A stretch of DNA of 64,000 nucleotides from Papaver somniferum (Eukaryota; Streptophyta; Magnoliopsida; Ranunculales; Papaveraceae): positions 133,332,777 through 133,396,776 of the forward strand of contig NC_039361.1 in assembly GCF_003573695.1 (NCBI RefSeq), in the 5' to 3' direction. Shown here in pieces: positions 34,101 through 44,226 of the stretch. A program made the position numbers and the translations under genes. The notes beneath the pieces are model-generated. The model was given only the letters and a program-made list of their open reading frames with translations, was not told where the DNA came from and did not search any database. Each line of letters begins with the position of its first letter. Positions within the stretch are counted from its first letter, which is position 1.

Positions 34101-35318
34101 CAAACTGGTTAATGAAATTTTCGACAAAACTACTAGGGAATGGAATACTGATTACCTCCACCAGCTCTTTCACCCACAGGCGGTAGAGAACATCCTCACT
34201 GTTGACCTTAAAACCACTAGTACTCAGGATGATACACTAATTTGGCCTCACACACCCGCTAGGAAACTCACGGTCAAATCAGTGTATAAATCTAGGGGAA
34301 GGACAAGCAGTTACCACAACACTACACATCAATCCAACATGGACAAAGATTTGGAAACTAGAAACATTACCTAGAATACAAGTGTTCATATGGAAGTGTT
34401 ACTATGAAATTCTGCCTGTTATGACAAAGTTGTGCACTAGAATGCAAAACCTCTCTCCTATATGTTGTTTATGTGGTACTGAGGAAGAAACAATCTCCCA
34501 CCTTCTCCTATACGTACAGCAGGGCTGTTAGGTTTGGTCTAGGCTGCAGAGAACCAAGTAACTCTAGAGTGACTATCACTGCATGGATAGAAAATTGGTT
34601 TGCAGTCTCAGGGGACACAGAAGGGGAAAGTGCAAGAAGAAGAAGGATTGAAGCCACTGTCTGTTGGAGTATATGGAAACATAGGTGTGACAAGAGTTTC
34701 AAGGGAGTGCAGGTCAAGCCAGAAACAACAATCTATCAGATCAATTATCATCTAAATCACGCTTACCCAAAAGACTCTCAATACATGCTCAACAGAAATC
34801 CAACAAACGATCATCTACTGACAATGCATATAAGGAAACAAAAACAATCTAGAACCATGGTTATACACTGTTATTACAACTTTTATCAATACTACTCTCT
34901 TGTGATTATCCTCATTGCAGATGAAACACAACAAATTGAAGACACCAAACTATTCACATGCCAAGTAACATCAAGGAAGGAGGGCAGCACATTGGGGGTA
35001 CTAGCAGGTATGAAATGGGCACGACAACTGAAAGAAAGAACCTGTACCATTCAAGTGGGAGACAAGAAGCTGCTGAAAGAACTAAAAAAGAAATGGAGGA
35101 ACCAACAATCAAGATGCAATAATGAAATGCTTGATGATTATGTAGATTACTTTTCATATTTCCGTCTGTTTGAATGCAATTCCCTAAGGCAAGAATGGCC
35201 GCCAAAGATGCATGAATTAGCCTCAAACTTCTACTCTAATCACTCAACCTATGAAATGAGAGAGCTATTTCATGATACAACTGCTTTTGTAACATACAAT
35301 GCTCGCCTGCTGAACTAG
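31182..35318 (+). pseudogene. LINE 2 ORF2 (endonuclease, reverse transcriptase, RNase H-like), disrupted
   Basis: The endonuclease is intact over 31182-32060: WNCQG, LQETK, VIGDMNF (near 31600), GYTWSNKR, RLDRVF and SDHSPILL (near 31861). Stops follow at 32058 and 32163. RT: KSPGPDGFPAGFY (near 32535), LIPKKD, RPISFCNTIYK, YQSAFVPGRQITDN (near 32811), DMSKAFDRVEW, IRQGDPLSPTFS, and catalytic FADD at 33242-33253. Frame changes lie near 32640, 32905, 33140, 33595, 33720 and 33960. A zinc-binding piece CCLCGTEEETISHLL is near 34467. The tail 34473-35318 is one open frame of 281 codons with an RNase H-like end (LAGMKWARQLKERTCTIQVGDKKLL). Confidence 0.85.
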
Positions 35319-35364
35319 CTTTAATCTATCCATCTCTTTTCAAAAAAAAAAAAATAAAAAAAAA

Positions 35365-36165
35365 TGACTTAACTCTATTTCTTCAAAAAGCTTGGAGACG
35401 AATATGGTGGATTTCTTTCCTTACACCTATTTCGAAATTTTAATCAATATCTCATCAATTTTCATCATGATCGCATGAGATATTGAAACAAAATTAAGTT
35501 TTTGTATCTCTTCGTATTCCTTCAAAGCATGGCAAGTTTTTTCTTCAACTGCATGCTTCCCTTTGTTATTCGCTGTGCCATGTTCATCCAGCACAGTCAT
35601 TTGATCAAATCAAATTGTCTTCATATTGTTTTTAGCTTTGTGCTGTCATCACAGTAGGTCATGTATTTGCAATGAAACTGATCGTTTGTGGCATCTCACA
35701 GGTACTGTCACACACTTAAAGATATCAATATTTTCTCTTTGCCATTATCCGCGGCAAGATCCTTGTTTATCATATCATGAAATGATATTTTCCTCTTTCA
35801 ACAATATTCAATCCCGAGTATTGTTTCTAAACAAATTCATATCCTGATTATATTCTGTGTTATCACATATTTTCTTCCCAAAACCCTTCATTCCCAAAAT
35901 ATCTCTGGGAATTGACTCAATCCCAAAATTCTTTCTTTTTCTCAAACCTTTGGTTTTCATCCTGCTATGCTCTGTTGAAGAAGGCTGCTATAAAAATAAA
36001 AATAAAAAATAAAAAATATATATGCATTTTCTTATGAAAGCCATCCATGAAAAAGAGTGCAATGGTCCATCGTCGAAGATTAAATGCAGCAGCCAGCAGT
36101 CAAGCTACAAAGTTGGGGTTTCAAGATTTTTTCAAGTTGCACACTACAATTCTTTCCGTGTCCAA
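35365..36165 (+). other. Non-coding right interior of the copia element
   Basis: No gag, pol or other domain. AT-rich, with an A/T run at about 35990-36020. Leads into the polypurine tract. Confidence 0.5.
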
Positions 36166-36176
36166 CTTGAGGGGGG
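36166..36176 (+). other. Polypurine tract of the copia element
   Basis: CTTGAGGGGGG directly precedes the right LTR, the usual form in plant copia elements. Confidence 0.85.
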
Positions 36177-36595
36177 TGTTGGAATATGGCACGTATACAA
36201 CGTGAATCAAGTTAGCAGAGAAGTTATTTGGAAGATTTAGTCATCTAGTAATTCAAGTATTATAGCTAGATAAGCCTAGTCAATGATATAGTTTGTTACT
36301 ATGTTAACTGTTTAGTGTTTATCTTAACATCCTAATTCCTATAAATAGGAATCAATAATGTATCTGTGAACCACTCAATCATCTCCAGTATTGAGCAGCA
36401 ATCTAATTCACCCTACGGGGTTCATCCGTGGACGTAGGTGTTAGTGCCGAACCACGTTAAACATTGTCTTCCTTCACAGTTTTGGTATGTAGATTTTCTT
36501 GTTTATCTTTTGTTATATCATTGATTTATTCTTGTATTCTCTGCTATCATCAATGGTATTCATCTTAGATTTGATCTACATACCAAAATCTAAGA
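36177..36595 (+). repeat. Right (3') LTR of the copia element
   Basis: 419 bp, same length as the left LTR; 6 transitions and no indels between them. Followed by AGTAC (36596-36600). Confidence 0.9.
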
Positions 36596-36600
36596 AGTAC

Positions 36601-37864
36601 GCAGAGATGGATCTATGGCTCGACTATCCTACATAGCAAGTCCGTCAATCAAATTCAAATTCAAATAGATATAATCTAAAACAATATGAAACAGTGCTCA
36701 ATCTCAAACAACAGCAAAAAAACAAAAAAAAGAGGGGTTGGGGGCAGGATTTCCCCCCTTATTTTCTTACTCATCTTAGCAACTACATAAATTAAGAAAC
36801 GATAACGAAGAAAGACAAAATATTTGCATGGTTTATTAAAGAGTGACTACTTCAGATCAAAATTATACTTGAACTGACTATTACAGGACCCCGTAACAAG
36901 GTCTCTTTCATGAATATTTGCACTATCAAAGTTCAAAAATCCAAAATTGCACATGTCAAAGTTCCAAAATCTAAAATCTTATTATGAATGTCATGCAGGT
37001 AACAATAATCAACCGCTATAAACACTATCTGTTATCATACTACGTAAAACTGACTATCACAGTTGCCAATCATTCATTCTTGAACCACACAGTGAGGACC
37101 ACCATGACATGTGAACATTCATGAAGGTGGGAAAAAGCTATATGTTGTCAAGAAAAAAAACTCAAGCGACAGTGACATGCTAAGGAGGAACTATATGTTA
37201 TACATCTCAAATATCAATTCAAATAGCACCAAACAGTAGAAGTGAGAATTTAATCTAGTTACATTAGTACATATACTAAGTAAATCATGAGAAGCTATCA
37301 TTTCATTGAATCTGAATACAAATTTCCTATGTTCTACAGTCAAATTATCAAATGTAAAATGACCAAATTGAATCTGAAATTATAACTCTGCCCTACTTCA
37401 CATCCTTTTTGTTTTAGTTAAAGAAACAAAAAAGAGAAACGAGCCCCAGAAAAGATTACGAGGCATCAAAAAACTTAGAATACAAAATAGCTAAACATTT
37501 TTAGAGAAAGTACAGTGACTTGTTACCAATGGCTGAGTTTTTATGAACAAAAGCAACAGTTAAAGACTACGGTCAGTTTATGCAATCAATATTTATGACC
37601 AACTAATCAGGATAGATAATATATTGATTATTATGCCAATTTTGGACTCCAAATATTGATGGTGTAAGGTTCTTATGATAAGCAAAACATAAAACTCATG
37701 AAGTGTAAAAGACTATGCAGTTCATTTATAATCTAGATTCTCAAAAAGTTACAGATAGCTTGAATTCACTCTGCATAAAGATCAAATTATATCATCTTTA
37801 CTCCTGAAGTCATATAGCAAGAAAGTAAAAAACAAGGACCTCAGATGCAGTGCTGGATCATTAC
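36601..37864. other. No gene recognised
   Basis: AT-rich sequence that was originally joined to 26625. It includes A-rich and poly-C runs (about 36715-36760). On the minus strand it lies downstream of the ARF-like exons and may hold their decayed introns or 3' region, but no further exon could be read. Confidence 0.35.
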
Positions 37865-38640
37865 CTTCCCTTATGAAACTATGTTTGCATGTGGCATCTC
37901 TGGCCTGGGTACTGCAAGGGGATTCAGTGCAGGAAAGGACAAGGCTGGTTCTAATCTCCCGGGAGAGGCTCACTCCACACAAGGTATGACAGAAGTGTCA
38001 TCCCAGCAAACCTAAACAAACAAAACAGAACAAGCATGTTCAGTTCAGCAACATAGTCACGTTATAATACAATTACAAAACATGGGCCAAAACAATATAT
38101 AACACTACCTTGAAGAATCTCCATTTTGATCCATTTCACATGTTTGGATCAGCATCTCCAGTTCCAACTACAGTGCTTGTAAACCTGTCATGTTGAAGGA
38201 AAATAATAAGCATGGGGACTTGAGATACAGACTAGATTTCAAAGAGTTACAAAAGATAATATACCTTCCCTCTGGAACTTCGTCCCGTTGGAATCTCATT
38301 TTGAACCTCATTCAAGGCTCCATATGTACTCACCATCTGAAGCAGTAAACTCTTCTGCGCTCATCCTGTAACAGGGTTTAGATACCTAAAGTAAGTCCCA
38401 ACAATAAAACAGCAGTGGAGACAGCATGTCATGCAATTGCAACAACACCAAGGTGCATGCAGTAACTAGGGATCACTGAAGATGGAATGTTACTTCGATG
38501 TTGTCTGATGGACGAATTAGACCACCAACAAGATAAGATAACTAAGAAAAACACTCTGAAGCAGATGCATAGGTTGACCTCCCAATATTAATCCGATGAT
38601 TCAGTAGATTGAAAAGGGCTCATGTCAATAATTAAATAGA
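37865..38640 (-). pseudogene. ARF2-like auxin response factor pseudogene (B3 end and ARF domain)
   Basis: ARFs are nuclear transcription factors that bind auxin-response elements. Read on the minus strand: about 38605-38530 gives GGQPMHLLQS, end of the B3 domain. 38510-38410 gives NIPSSVI, then MHLGVVAIA and HAVSTAVLF, with TGA for the conserved Trp. 38385-38265 gives SAEEF and, after a frame change, MRFKMRFQRDEVPEGR. After an 80-bp intron (38185-38264, GT...AG), exon 38109-38184 gives FTSTVVGTGDADPN, a TGA, then GSKWRFFK. After a 97-bp intron (38012-38108), exon 37865-38011 gives VCWDDTSVIP, a TGA, then LEPALSFPALNPLAVPRPEM. Intron retention at family positions shows a genomic, not retroposed, copy. 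At least four stops or shifts; the DNA-binding N-terminus and C-terminal domains are missing. Confidence 0.75.
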
Positions 38641-39077
38641 CAGAGTGTAATCAACTTAATCGAGTGCGAATTTAATCAAGATAAACCCTACGACCAGCTC
38701 GCCGTGAATAGGCTCTAGATAAAACTTATCAGCGACATCCAAATTTGACACAAATATAATGCCCTAAACATCGACTGATGAAATTACATAAAAAATTGAT
38801 GCAGCAGAACCCTAAATATGCTACTGATTTGGCCATACAAATAAGTGGAATAGTGTTTAATAGATGACCAAATCGGAACTCGTTTTCAATGCAAATCTTT
38901 GGTAATTAAGATGGCATGATTCTAAGAGAAAGAAACGATATTGCTAATCGAATCAAATGAAAAAGAAGGAATCGAAAACTAGGGTTTGGGGAAAGAAGAG
39001 GCGGGTTGGAATGAGGACCGCGAGGAATGATGAAACTCGAAAGGGGAAAGTTAAACCCTGTTTCTACCCGCTTCTGA
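38641..39077 (-). other. 5'-UTR-like stretch upstream of the ARF pseudogene
   Basis: On the minus strand, 39060-38900 has the look of a plant 5' leader (pyrimidine-rich, with 'aaaccctagttttcgattcc'). It may be the ARF gene's own leader joined to it by deletion of the B3 exons. A 76-codon frame at 38906-39136 has no domain. Confidence 0.3.
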
Positions 39078-39482
39078 TTTAGCCGAGATCGACGAAATCT
39101 CACCGCAATCTCCGTTTTCGGCACTGAAGTTAGCAAAAATTTAGATTCGCCTGGACGGAATTCGGCCGAAATTCTTGGTTGACTCGGCGAAATTTGGACG
39201 GAAATAGCCGGGAATCTCGGTATCTCATACCTGAATTTGATTTACAGTAAGGTGTACAAGGTTTAGGATGTTTCAAATCAACAATTCCATACAGGTTGTC
39301 CAAACCTGAAATTTCAAATCGATGCAACTTCTCCATGATCTATTATTTTACCCCCACATGCCACAATCAAATTCAAACAATTTAATCAAAGACATTCGAA
39401 ATTCAGAAATCAATTTCCCGATACTTAAGAGTAGGTTTAAGACATAAATTACTTTTACAAAAATATATAAGCAACCCCATAT

Positions 39483-39899
39483 GAGGAAGGATCACTTCAC
39501 GCGATTCTTCTCGTACTATCTCATATTCTAGGCGTCTTTTTGGGAACAAGAACCAAATGTTAACATATTTGAAGCTAATATTTTGGAGATATGTTTTTTT
39601 TGCAAAGTTTTACATATCTACCAAAAATTATTGCATTTCGAGATGTACAACTTCACCATCTACTACTTTGAAAATGAGTCGTTGAAAATGAATGAAGTTT
39701 TGGGCATTGAAATCAAAATTGGTAGATGGCGAGGTTTAGTATTTCAAAATACACTCATTTTTGGCAGGAACATAGATCTTCATAAGAGGAAGATATACCC
39801 AAAATATTAGTTTCAAATCCTGTATTGTTTGGTTTTTATCAGCAAAAATGACACATAATGGGTGAGAAGGTGTGAAAATAAACATTTAAGGGGATCCTC
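39483..39899. mobile_element. MITE nested in element X copy 1
   Basis: 417 bp, ends gaggaaggatc and (reverse-complemented) gaggatcccc, flanked by TAT (39480-39482) and TAC (39900-39902). Copy 2 of element X lacks it and reads straight through, which fixes the boundaries. Related to 4149-4523. Confidence 0.65.
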
Positions 39900-40228
39900 T
39901 ACCTTTAGAAAAACGAAACTAGCTATAAATTAGGGTTTCTTCCAAACACAAAATGAAAGAGCAAATCAATTAAACTGAACTGACTCTGATTTTTGATTTC
40001 ACCACCAAAATACCGATTATAGACTATAATATTCTTCTTCTTCGTTACGATGTAGGAGAGAGTGAGACAGAAATGATATATGTAATGGAAGAAAATAAAA
40101 TAAACAAGAAGTGAAGGAAGAGGAAAAGGGAAAGAACAAGATGGGGCTGGTTTCGACTTCTAAATTCTAACACGTAAGTGCATAGGTGTCTCGTTTAAGC
40201 CATCAGTATAAAGACTTTTCAAAACTAA

Positions 40229-41286
40229 GAGCTTCTCCAATGATATTGTGGTCAGTTTCATAGGTGGCACCATGGGAAGACATCTTTTATCTTATATGGC
40301 ATTTGATTTTCCTAAATACAAGGGGAATAAAAATCCTTTCTCCAACCCATCTATCTATTAACCTCTTTCCCTGCCTAGTTGTCTTTCTGGTTTAAGATTT
40401 TATTTGATTTGGTATTATCAGAAAATATAGTAATCTCCATTATTCTGCGGCTAGTTGATACACAAACAAAGTAACTCTTCTTATCTGAACTCCAATTCTG
40501 TGATAGTGATCACACCAACACCATCGATAATTTTCTTAACTCCAATTCCATGGCAGTGATCACCAAGAACGATTTGTTTTTCCCACGGATGGATATTATA
40601 TAACCAAATATGTGATAAAACATGAATCTAAAGTTGTATGGCGATCATATCATTCTTTGATAATTGTGTTTACTATATATGGAATCACTATAGAGATATT
40701 GGCTTGAATCTACAGTTATATGGAATCACTAAGAGATACTGGCTTGAATTATGATAAAAAAAAGAATGATTTTATTCCTTCAAATTTGTTAGCATCATGA
40801 TTATTTCCCCCCTTGCGAACACTTGAATTTTTTACCTGCTAATGTATTATCCATGTATATATGAACGTCCAAAGCCTGATGAACAATTGTATCACCTTCT
40901 TTTTTTTTTCATTTTGTCTGGTAATTAAATAATTACATATCAAAGTTACAGATTTTCGTTGTATCAATACAGAGAGAAATAAAATAGGGAAGATATGATG
41001 AGAAGAAGAAAACAAATCATGATTACAATGGATATTAGATTTGGTATAATCTTAATTCTAATTTAGTGCATTTTAATTGAAAAATGTTGATTAGGATGGA
41101 TAGACATCCTCATGGTGAACCTCTAAAACAAGAGGTTGAGGAAAAGGATGTCTACATAAAAACATGCCATGTCATTTACATGTTAGTTAAATAGGTTAGG
41201 GTTGGAAACATATTTTAGGGTAAATGAAAGTGTATCCTACGTGGATGAAGACTTTTTCCCTCACACACATTCCATTGGAGAAGCTC
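40229..41286. mobile_element. Harbinger-type non-autonomous element nested in element X copy 1
   Basis: 1058 bp. The left end GAGCTTCTCCAATG equals the reverse complement of the right end CATTGGAGAAGCTC (14 of 14). Flanked by TAA at 40226-40228 and 41287-41289; a 3-bp TWA-type duplication is characteristic of PIF/Harbinger and Tourist elements. The uninterrupted site is seen in copy 2 near 42178. No transposase. The same right end recurs in TBL intron 3. Confidence 0.75.
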
Positions 41287-41431
41287 TAAGGACTGCCTTC
41301 CTTCAAAAAGAAAAAACAAAACAAAAACAAAGCACTCTCGGAAATTTGGCCGAGTATCTCGTTGGGATACCGCTATCTCGGCATCTCGGACTTGGCCGAG
41401 ACATCCCAAGACACGAAATTAACTATACTAG

Positions 41432-42040
41432 TGCAACCTAATTTGTCTCACAATGATTTGTCGATATGATCTGACCTGACTCGACCTTCTGTTAGTGGGT
41501 ACTTGACCCATGCAGTTATGGATTAGAAAGGAGAAGGCTTTACAGAGTTCAGGTCATAAGAACAAAGTCGTCGGGAAAAAAAAGGAAAGAAGATTACAAA
41601 CATATTACATCTTCTTGTTGAAATAAAACTTGCAACATTATATAACAGCGAAAAGTGTCCCTATTTGAGCACCACAAGCAGAAGGTATGTTTAATGGTTA
41701 CTTCAGTTCCTCTTCGGACCTACTTCTTTTACCATGCACTCTTCATTTCTTTCCTTCCAAACTTCCCAAATTGCAGTGAATTCAATAATGGTCAAAAATG
41801 TTGTTGTTGAGTCTCAATGTCCTCCATGCTTGAATCAAACTTGCAAATATTATAAGGCATTACTCGTGCGACTTCGATAGAATCAAAGAAATAGTTCCAA
41901 ATTTTAGTAATCCAACTACAATAAATAAAAAGGTGCAACAAAAAATCATCTTTGGTTTTACACAGAACACATATCTTACTATTAATGCTCACCCCCACTA
42001 GGCAGCATCAATCTTGTCGGAAGTGAATTATGCAGTGCTT
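41432..42040 (-). pseudogene. Minus-strand LINE fragment between the element X copies (zf-RVT)
   Basis: The minus strand from about 42035 reads INEALHNSLPTRLMLP, then 41998-41792 reads CVLCKTKDDFLLHLFIYCSWITKIWNY, the zinc-binding part of a LINE ORF2. It joins 43635-43423 across copy 2 of element X. 41432-41790 has no readable domain. Confidence 0.55.
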
Positions 42041-42229
42041 CGTTAATTTTGTGTCTCGGGATGTCTCGGCCAGGTCCGAGATGCCGAGATAGAGGCATCC
42101 CAACGAGATACCCAGCCAAATTTCCGTGAGTGCTTAGTTTTTATTTTTTATTTTATTTTTGAAAGAAGGGAATGCTTAGATTTGAAAAGTCTCTATACTG
42201 ATGGCTTAAAGAAGTCACCTACGCACTTA

Positions 42230-42771
42230 GAGCATCCACAGTGGGCGAGTATAACCAAAAATTTGGGATGAGATCGTAACACAGTGGGACGGAGTAAAGA
42301 TCAAATCTCAACCAAAGATCAAATTCCAGATCAAATATGGTCGCGACCAAATCCCAAATTCTAACATAGTCGGGCGTAAATTTAAAGTACGCTTGTTGCT
42401 GGGCGTAAATTTAAAGTACGCTTGTTAACGGGCGGAGATTTAAATTACGCCCGATGAAATTTTAATTAAATAAAAAAAAAAAAGAATGAGGCGGACTTTT
42501 ATAAAGAATGGGGCGGACTTTTAAAGTCCGCCTGATGAAATTTTAATGGGGCGGATTTTTAAAGTCCGCCTGATGAAATTTCTAAAAAATGGGGCGAACT
42601 TTTAAAGTCCGCCTGATGAAATTTTACAAAAAAAAATTGGGGCGGACTTTTAAAGTCCGCCTGACGAAATTTTAATCATGTACCGTTAGGTCACAACACG
42701 GACTAAACCCAAATTTTGATCTTTTTTTTGATCTTTGATCTTTGGTTTTGATCGCACCACTGCAGTTGCTC
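42230..42771. mobile_element. Harbinger/Tourist-type MITE with palindrome array
   Basis: 542 bp, ends GAGCATCCACAGTGGG and (reverse-complemented) GAGCAACTGCAGTGGTG, flanked by TTA at 42227-42229 and 42772-42774. Copy 1 of element X shows the empty site. The central part is a tandem series of self-complementary units. Confidence 0.8.
42363..42675. repeat. Tandem palindromes inside the MITE
   Basis: About seven to eight units of 40-60 bp. Each holds a near-perfect palindrome, either gggcgtaaatttaaagtacgc or ggcggacttttaaagtccgcc, followed by tgatgaaattttaa and an A-rich spacer. Each unit could fold as a hairpin in single strand. Confidence 0.8.
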
Positions 42772-43422
42772 TTACGTGTTAAAACCAACCCTATCTTGTT
42801 CTTTTCTTATTCCTCTTCCTTCTCTTCTTCTTCTTCATTTTCTTTTCTTCCATTACATAAATCATTATTTGTCTCACTCTCTCCTACACCTTAACGAAGA
42901 AGAAGAATACTATAAGTCTATAATCAATATTTAGGTGATGAAATCAAAAATCAAAGTCAATTCAGTTTAATTAATTTGCTGTTTCATTTTGTGTTTGGAG
43001 GAAACCCTAATTTATATCTAGTTTCGTTTTTCTAAAGATAATTTGGGGTTGCTTATATATTTTTGTAAAGGTAATTTATAGATTAAACCTAACTCTTAAT
43101 TATCAGAAAATGGATTTCTCAGTTTCGAATGTCTTGGATTAAATTGTTTGGATTTGGTTGTGGCCTTTGGGGTAATTATAATCGATCACGGAGAAGTTGT
43201 TCGATTTGAAATTTCAGGATTGGACAACATGTATGAAATTGTTGATTTGAAACATCTTAAACTTTGTACACCGTGAGACACTGAAATTCCCGGCTATTTC
43301 CGTCCAAATTTCGGCCGAGTTAACTAAGAATTTCGGCCAAATTGCATCCCGGTGAAATCTAAATTTTCACCAACTTCAGCGCCGAAAACGGAATTTTCGG
43401 CGAGATCTTTGCCCGAGATTTA

Positions 43423-43635
43423 CTATATTGGTGCTGCCCAAGCCACAAATAAAGCTTTGGGAGGTACAAACTTTACCTTCAATACGCCTATAAACTTCCA
43501 CCGCTCATGTTCTTTAGTTAATATTGAGTAAATCTTACCTGCACTGAAATCACCTTCTAACGTATCTTCCCCGTCTGACTGAAGTGTTATTGAGTTAAAA
43601 TCATCTCTTAAATATAAGATATCGATCCTTTCCAT
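43423..43635 (-). pseudogene. LINE ORF2 fragment (minus), upstream of element X copy 2
   Basis: LRDDFNSITLQSDG, then GDFSAGKIYSILTKEHERW and VKFVPPKALFVAWAA form the conserved stretch before the zinc-binding region of LINE ORF2. It continues on the other side of element X copy 2 at about 42035. No RT or endonuclease region lies between this and the ORF1 piece at 44227-44660, so the LINE has a large internal deletion or these are two insertions. Confidence 0.6.
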
Positions 43636-44226
43636 GAGAATTAGAAAAAACTAGTGCCGATAATGATAACCTGACTTGCTGGGAACTTTAACTCTACTTC
43701 CATCAAAGTCATGTAAATATGTACTAGATTGATAGATTCTCCAACTCCCTTTCCATCAAATCTTGCAAAAATAAATTGCATGAACTGACGTAGAAATTGT
43801 AATGCCAGCCTCAGCAGGAACTATGCATTCACATCCACCACATACTTGCATGCCATTAACCACCACAATCTTCTCCCTAGAACTAATGGAAACAACCTCC
43901 CCTCATCCATCAGTTCTTGAAGAAGAGAAAGAAGCACACAAAGGTACAACGGGAACTACCTCTCATTTTCCACTTGTACCTTCAGAAGAATATCTTCTAG
44001 CTTCAATCTGATTCACCAAGCTAGATTCCAGCCTATTAGTTTAATTAGTAACACAAGGAGTAGATTTAGCTCAATAAATCTATTGCTCATACAATTATGC
44101 TTGATTGTATTGGGCCACCAACTCAGGACCCTGACCACGAACATATTTTGTGCACGAAAAATCAGAATTATCAAAATTCAAATTTCTCATTTTGTTGATC
44201 TGGTCAAACAACTCAATCAACGAAAG
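43636..44226. other. Unresolved stretch between LINE pieces
   Basis: The only long frame (43802-44011, plus) is Thr/Pro-rich with no domain and is probably the shadow of a decayed minus-strand LINE ORF1 tail. Confidence 0.3.

Larger units (their letters stand above)
28985..35364 (+). mobile_element. LINE 2, nested in the copia element
   Basis: ORF1 (DUF4283, zinc knuckle), ORF2 (endonuclease, RT, zf-RVT, RNase H-like tail) and an A-rich end (35342-35364, with a single T). It differs from LINE 1 throughout and belongs to another plant L1 subfamily. I count about a dozen stops or frame changes across both ORFs. Confidence 0.85.
26631..36595 (+). mobile_element. Young non-autonomous copia-type LTR element with a LINE passenger
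   Basis: 419-bp LTRs at each end, a perfect primer site next to the left LTR, a G-rich polypurine tract next to the right LTR, and a perfect AGTAC duplication. I compared the LTRs base by base: 6 differences, all transitions, about 1.4%. The interior outside the LINE (27062-28984 and 35365-36165) has no gag or pol motif, so it depends on another element's proteins. A whole LINE (28985-35364 plus some 5' UTR) fills most of the interior. Confidence 0.9.
39078..41431 (-). mobile_element. Element X, copy 1, with two nested MITEs
   Basis: Aligns as an inverted copy with 42041-43430. After removing the nested 39483-39899 and 40229-41286 elements and their duplications, about 870 bp remain, against about 845 bp for copy 2. 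One end is rich in ctcgg/ccgag phrases (41340-41425) and the other in cgagatc/cgaaaa phrases (39080-39125), suggesting GC-rich inverted ends. Minus-strand frame 39130-39336 begins MEKLHRFEISGLDNLYG and is preceded by a leader with aaaccctaatttat (about 39930), as if a gene's first exon had been captured. No transposase; class uncertain, Pack-MULE-like by analogy. Confidence 0.55.
42041..43430 (+). mobile_element. Element X, copy 2, inserted in a minus-strand LINE
   Basis: The reverse complement of copy 1 block by block: 42055-42180 matches 41425-41290, 42185-42226 matches 40228-40195, 42775-43035 matches 40180-39903, and 43036-43425 matches 39479-39080. The LINE reading on both sides (WAA at 43436 and INEAL at 42030) suggests it inserted into that LINE. 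The ATG of the frame seen in copy 1 is ACG here, with a one-base indel after it. Confidence 0.55.

Noticed and set aside
42363..42675. Regular array of repeats, considered as CRISPR-like
   Set aside because: Units are palindromes with AT-rich spacers of uneven length inside a plant MITE; no cas genes and a eukaryotic setting.
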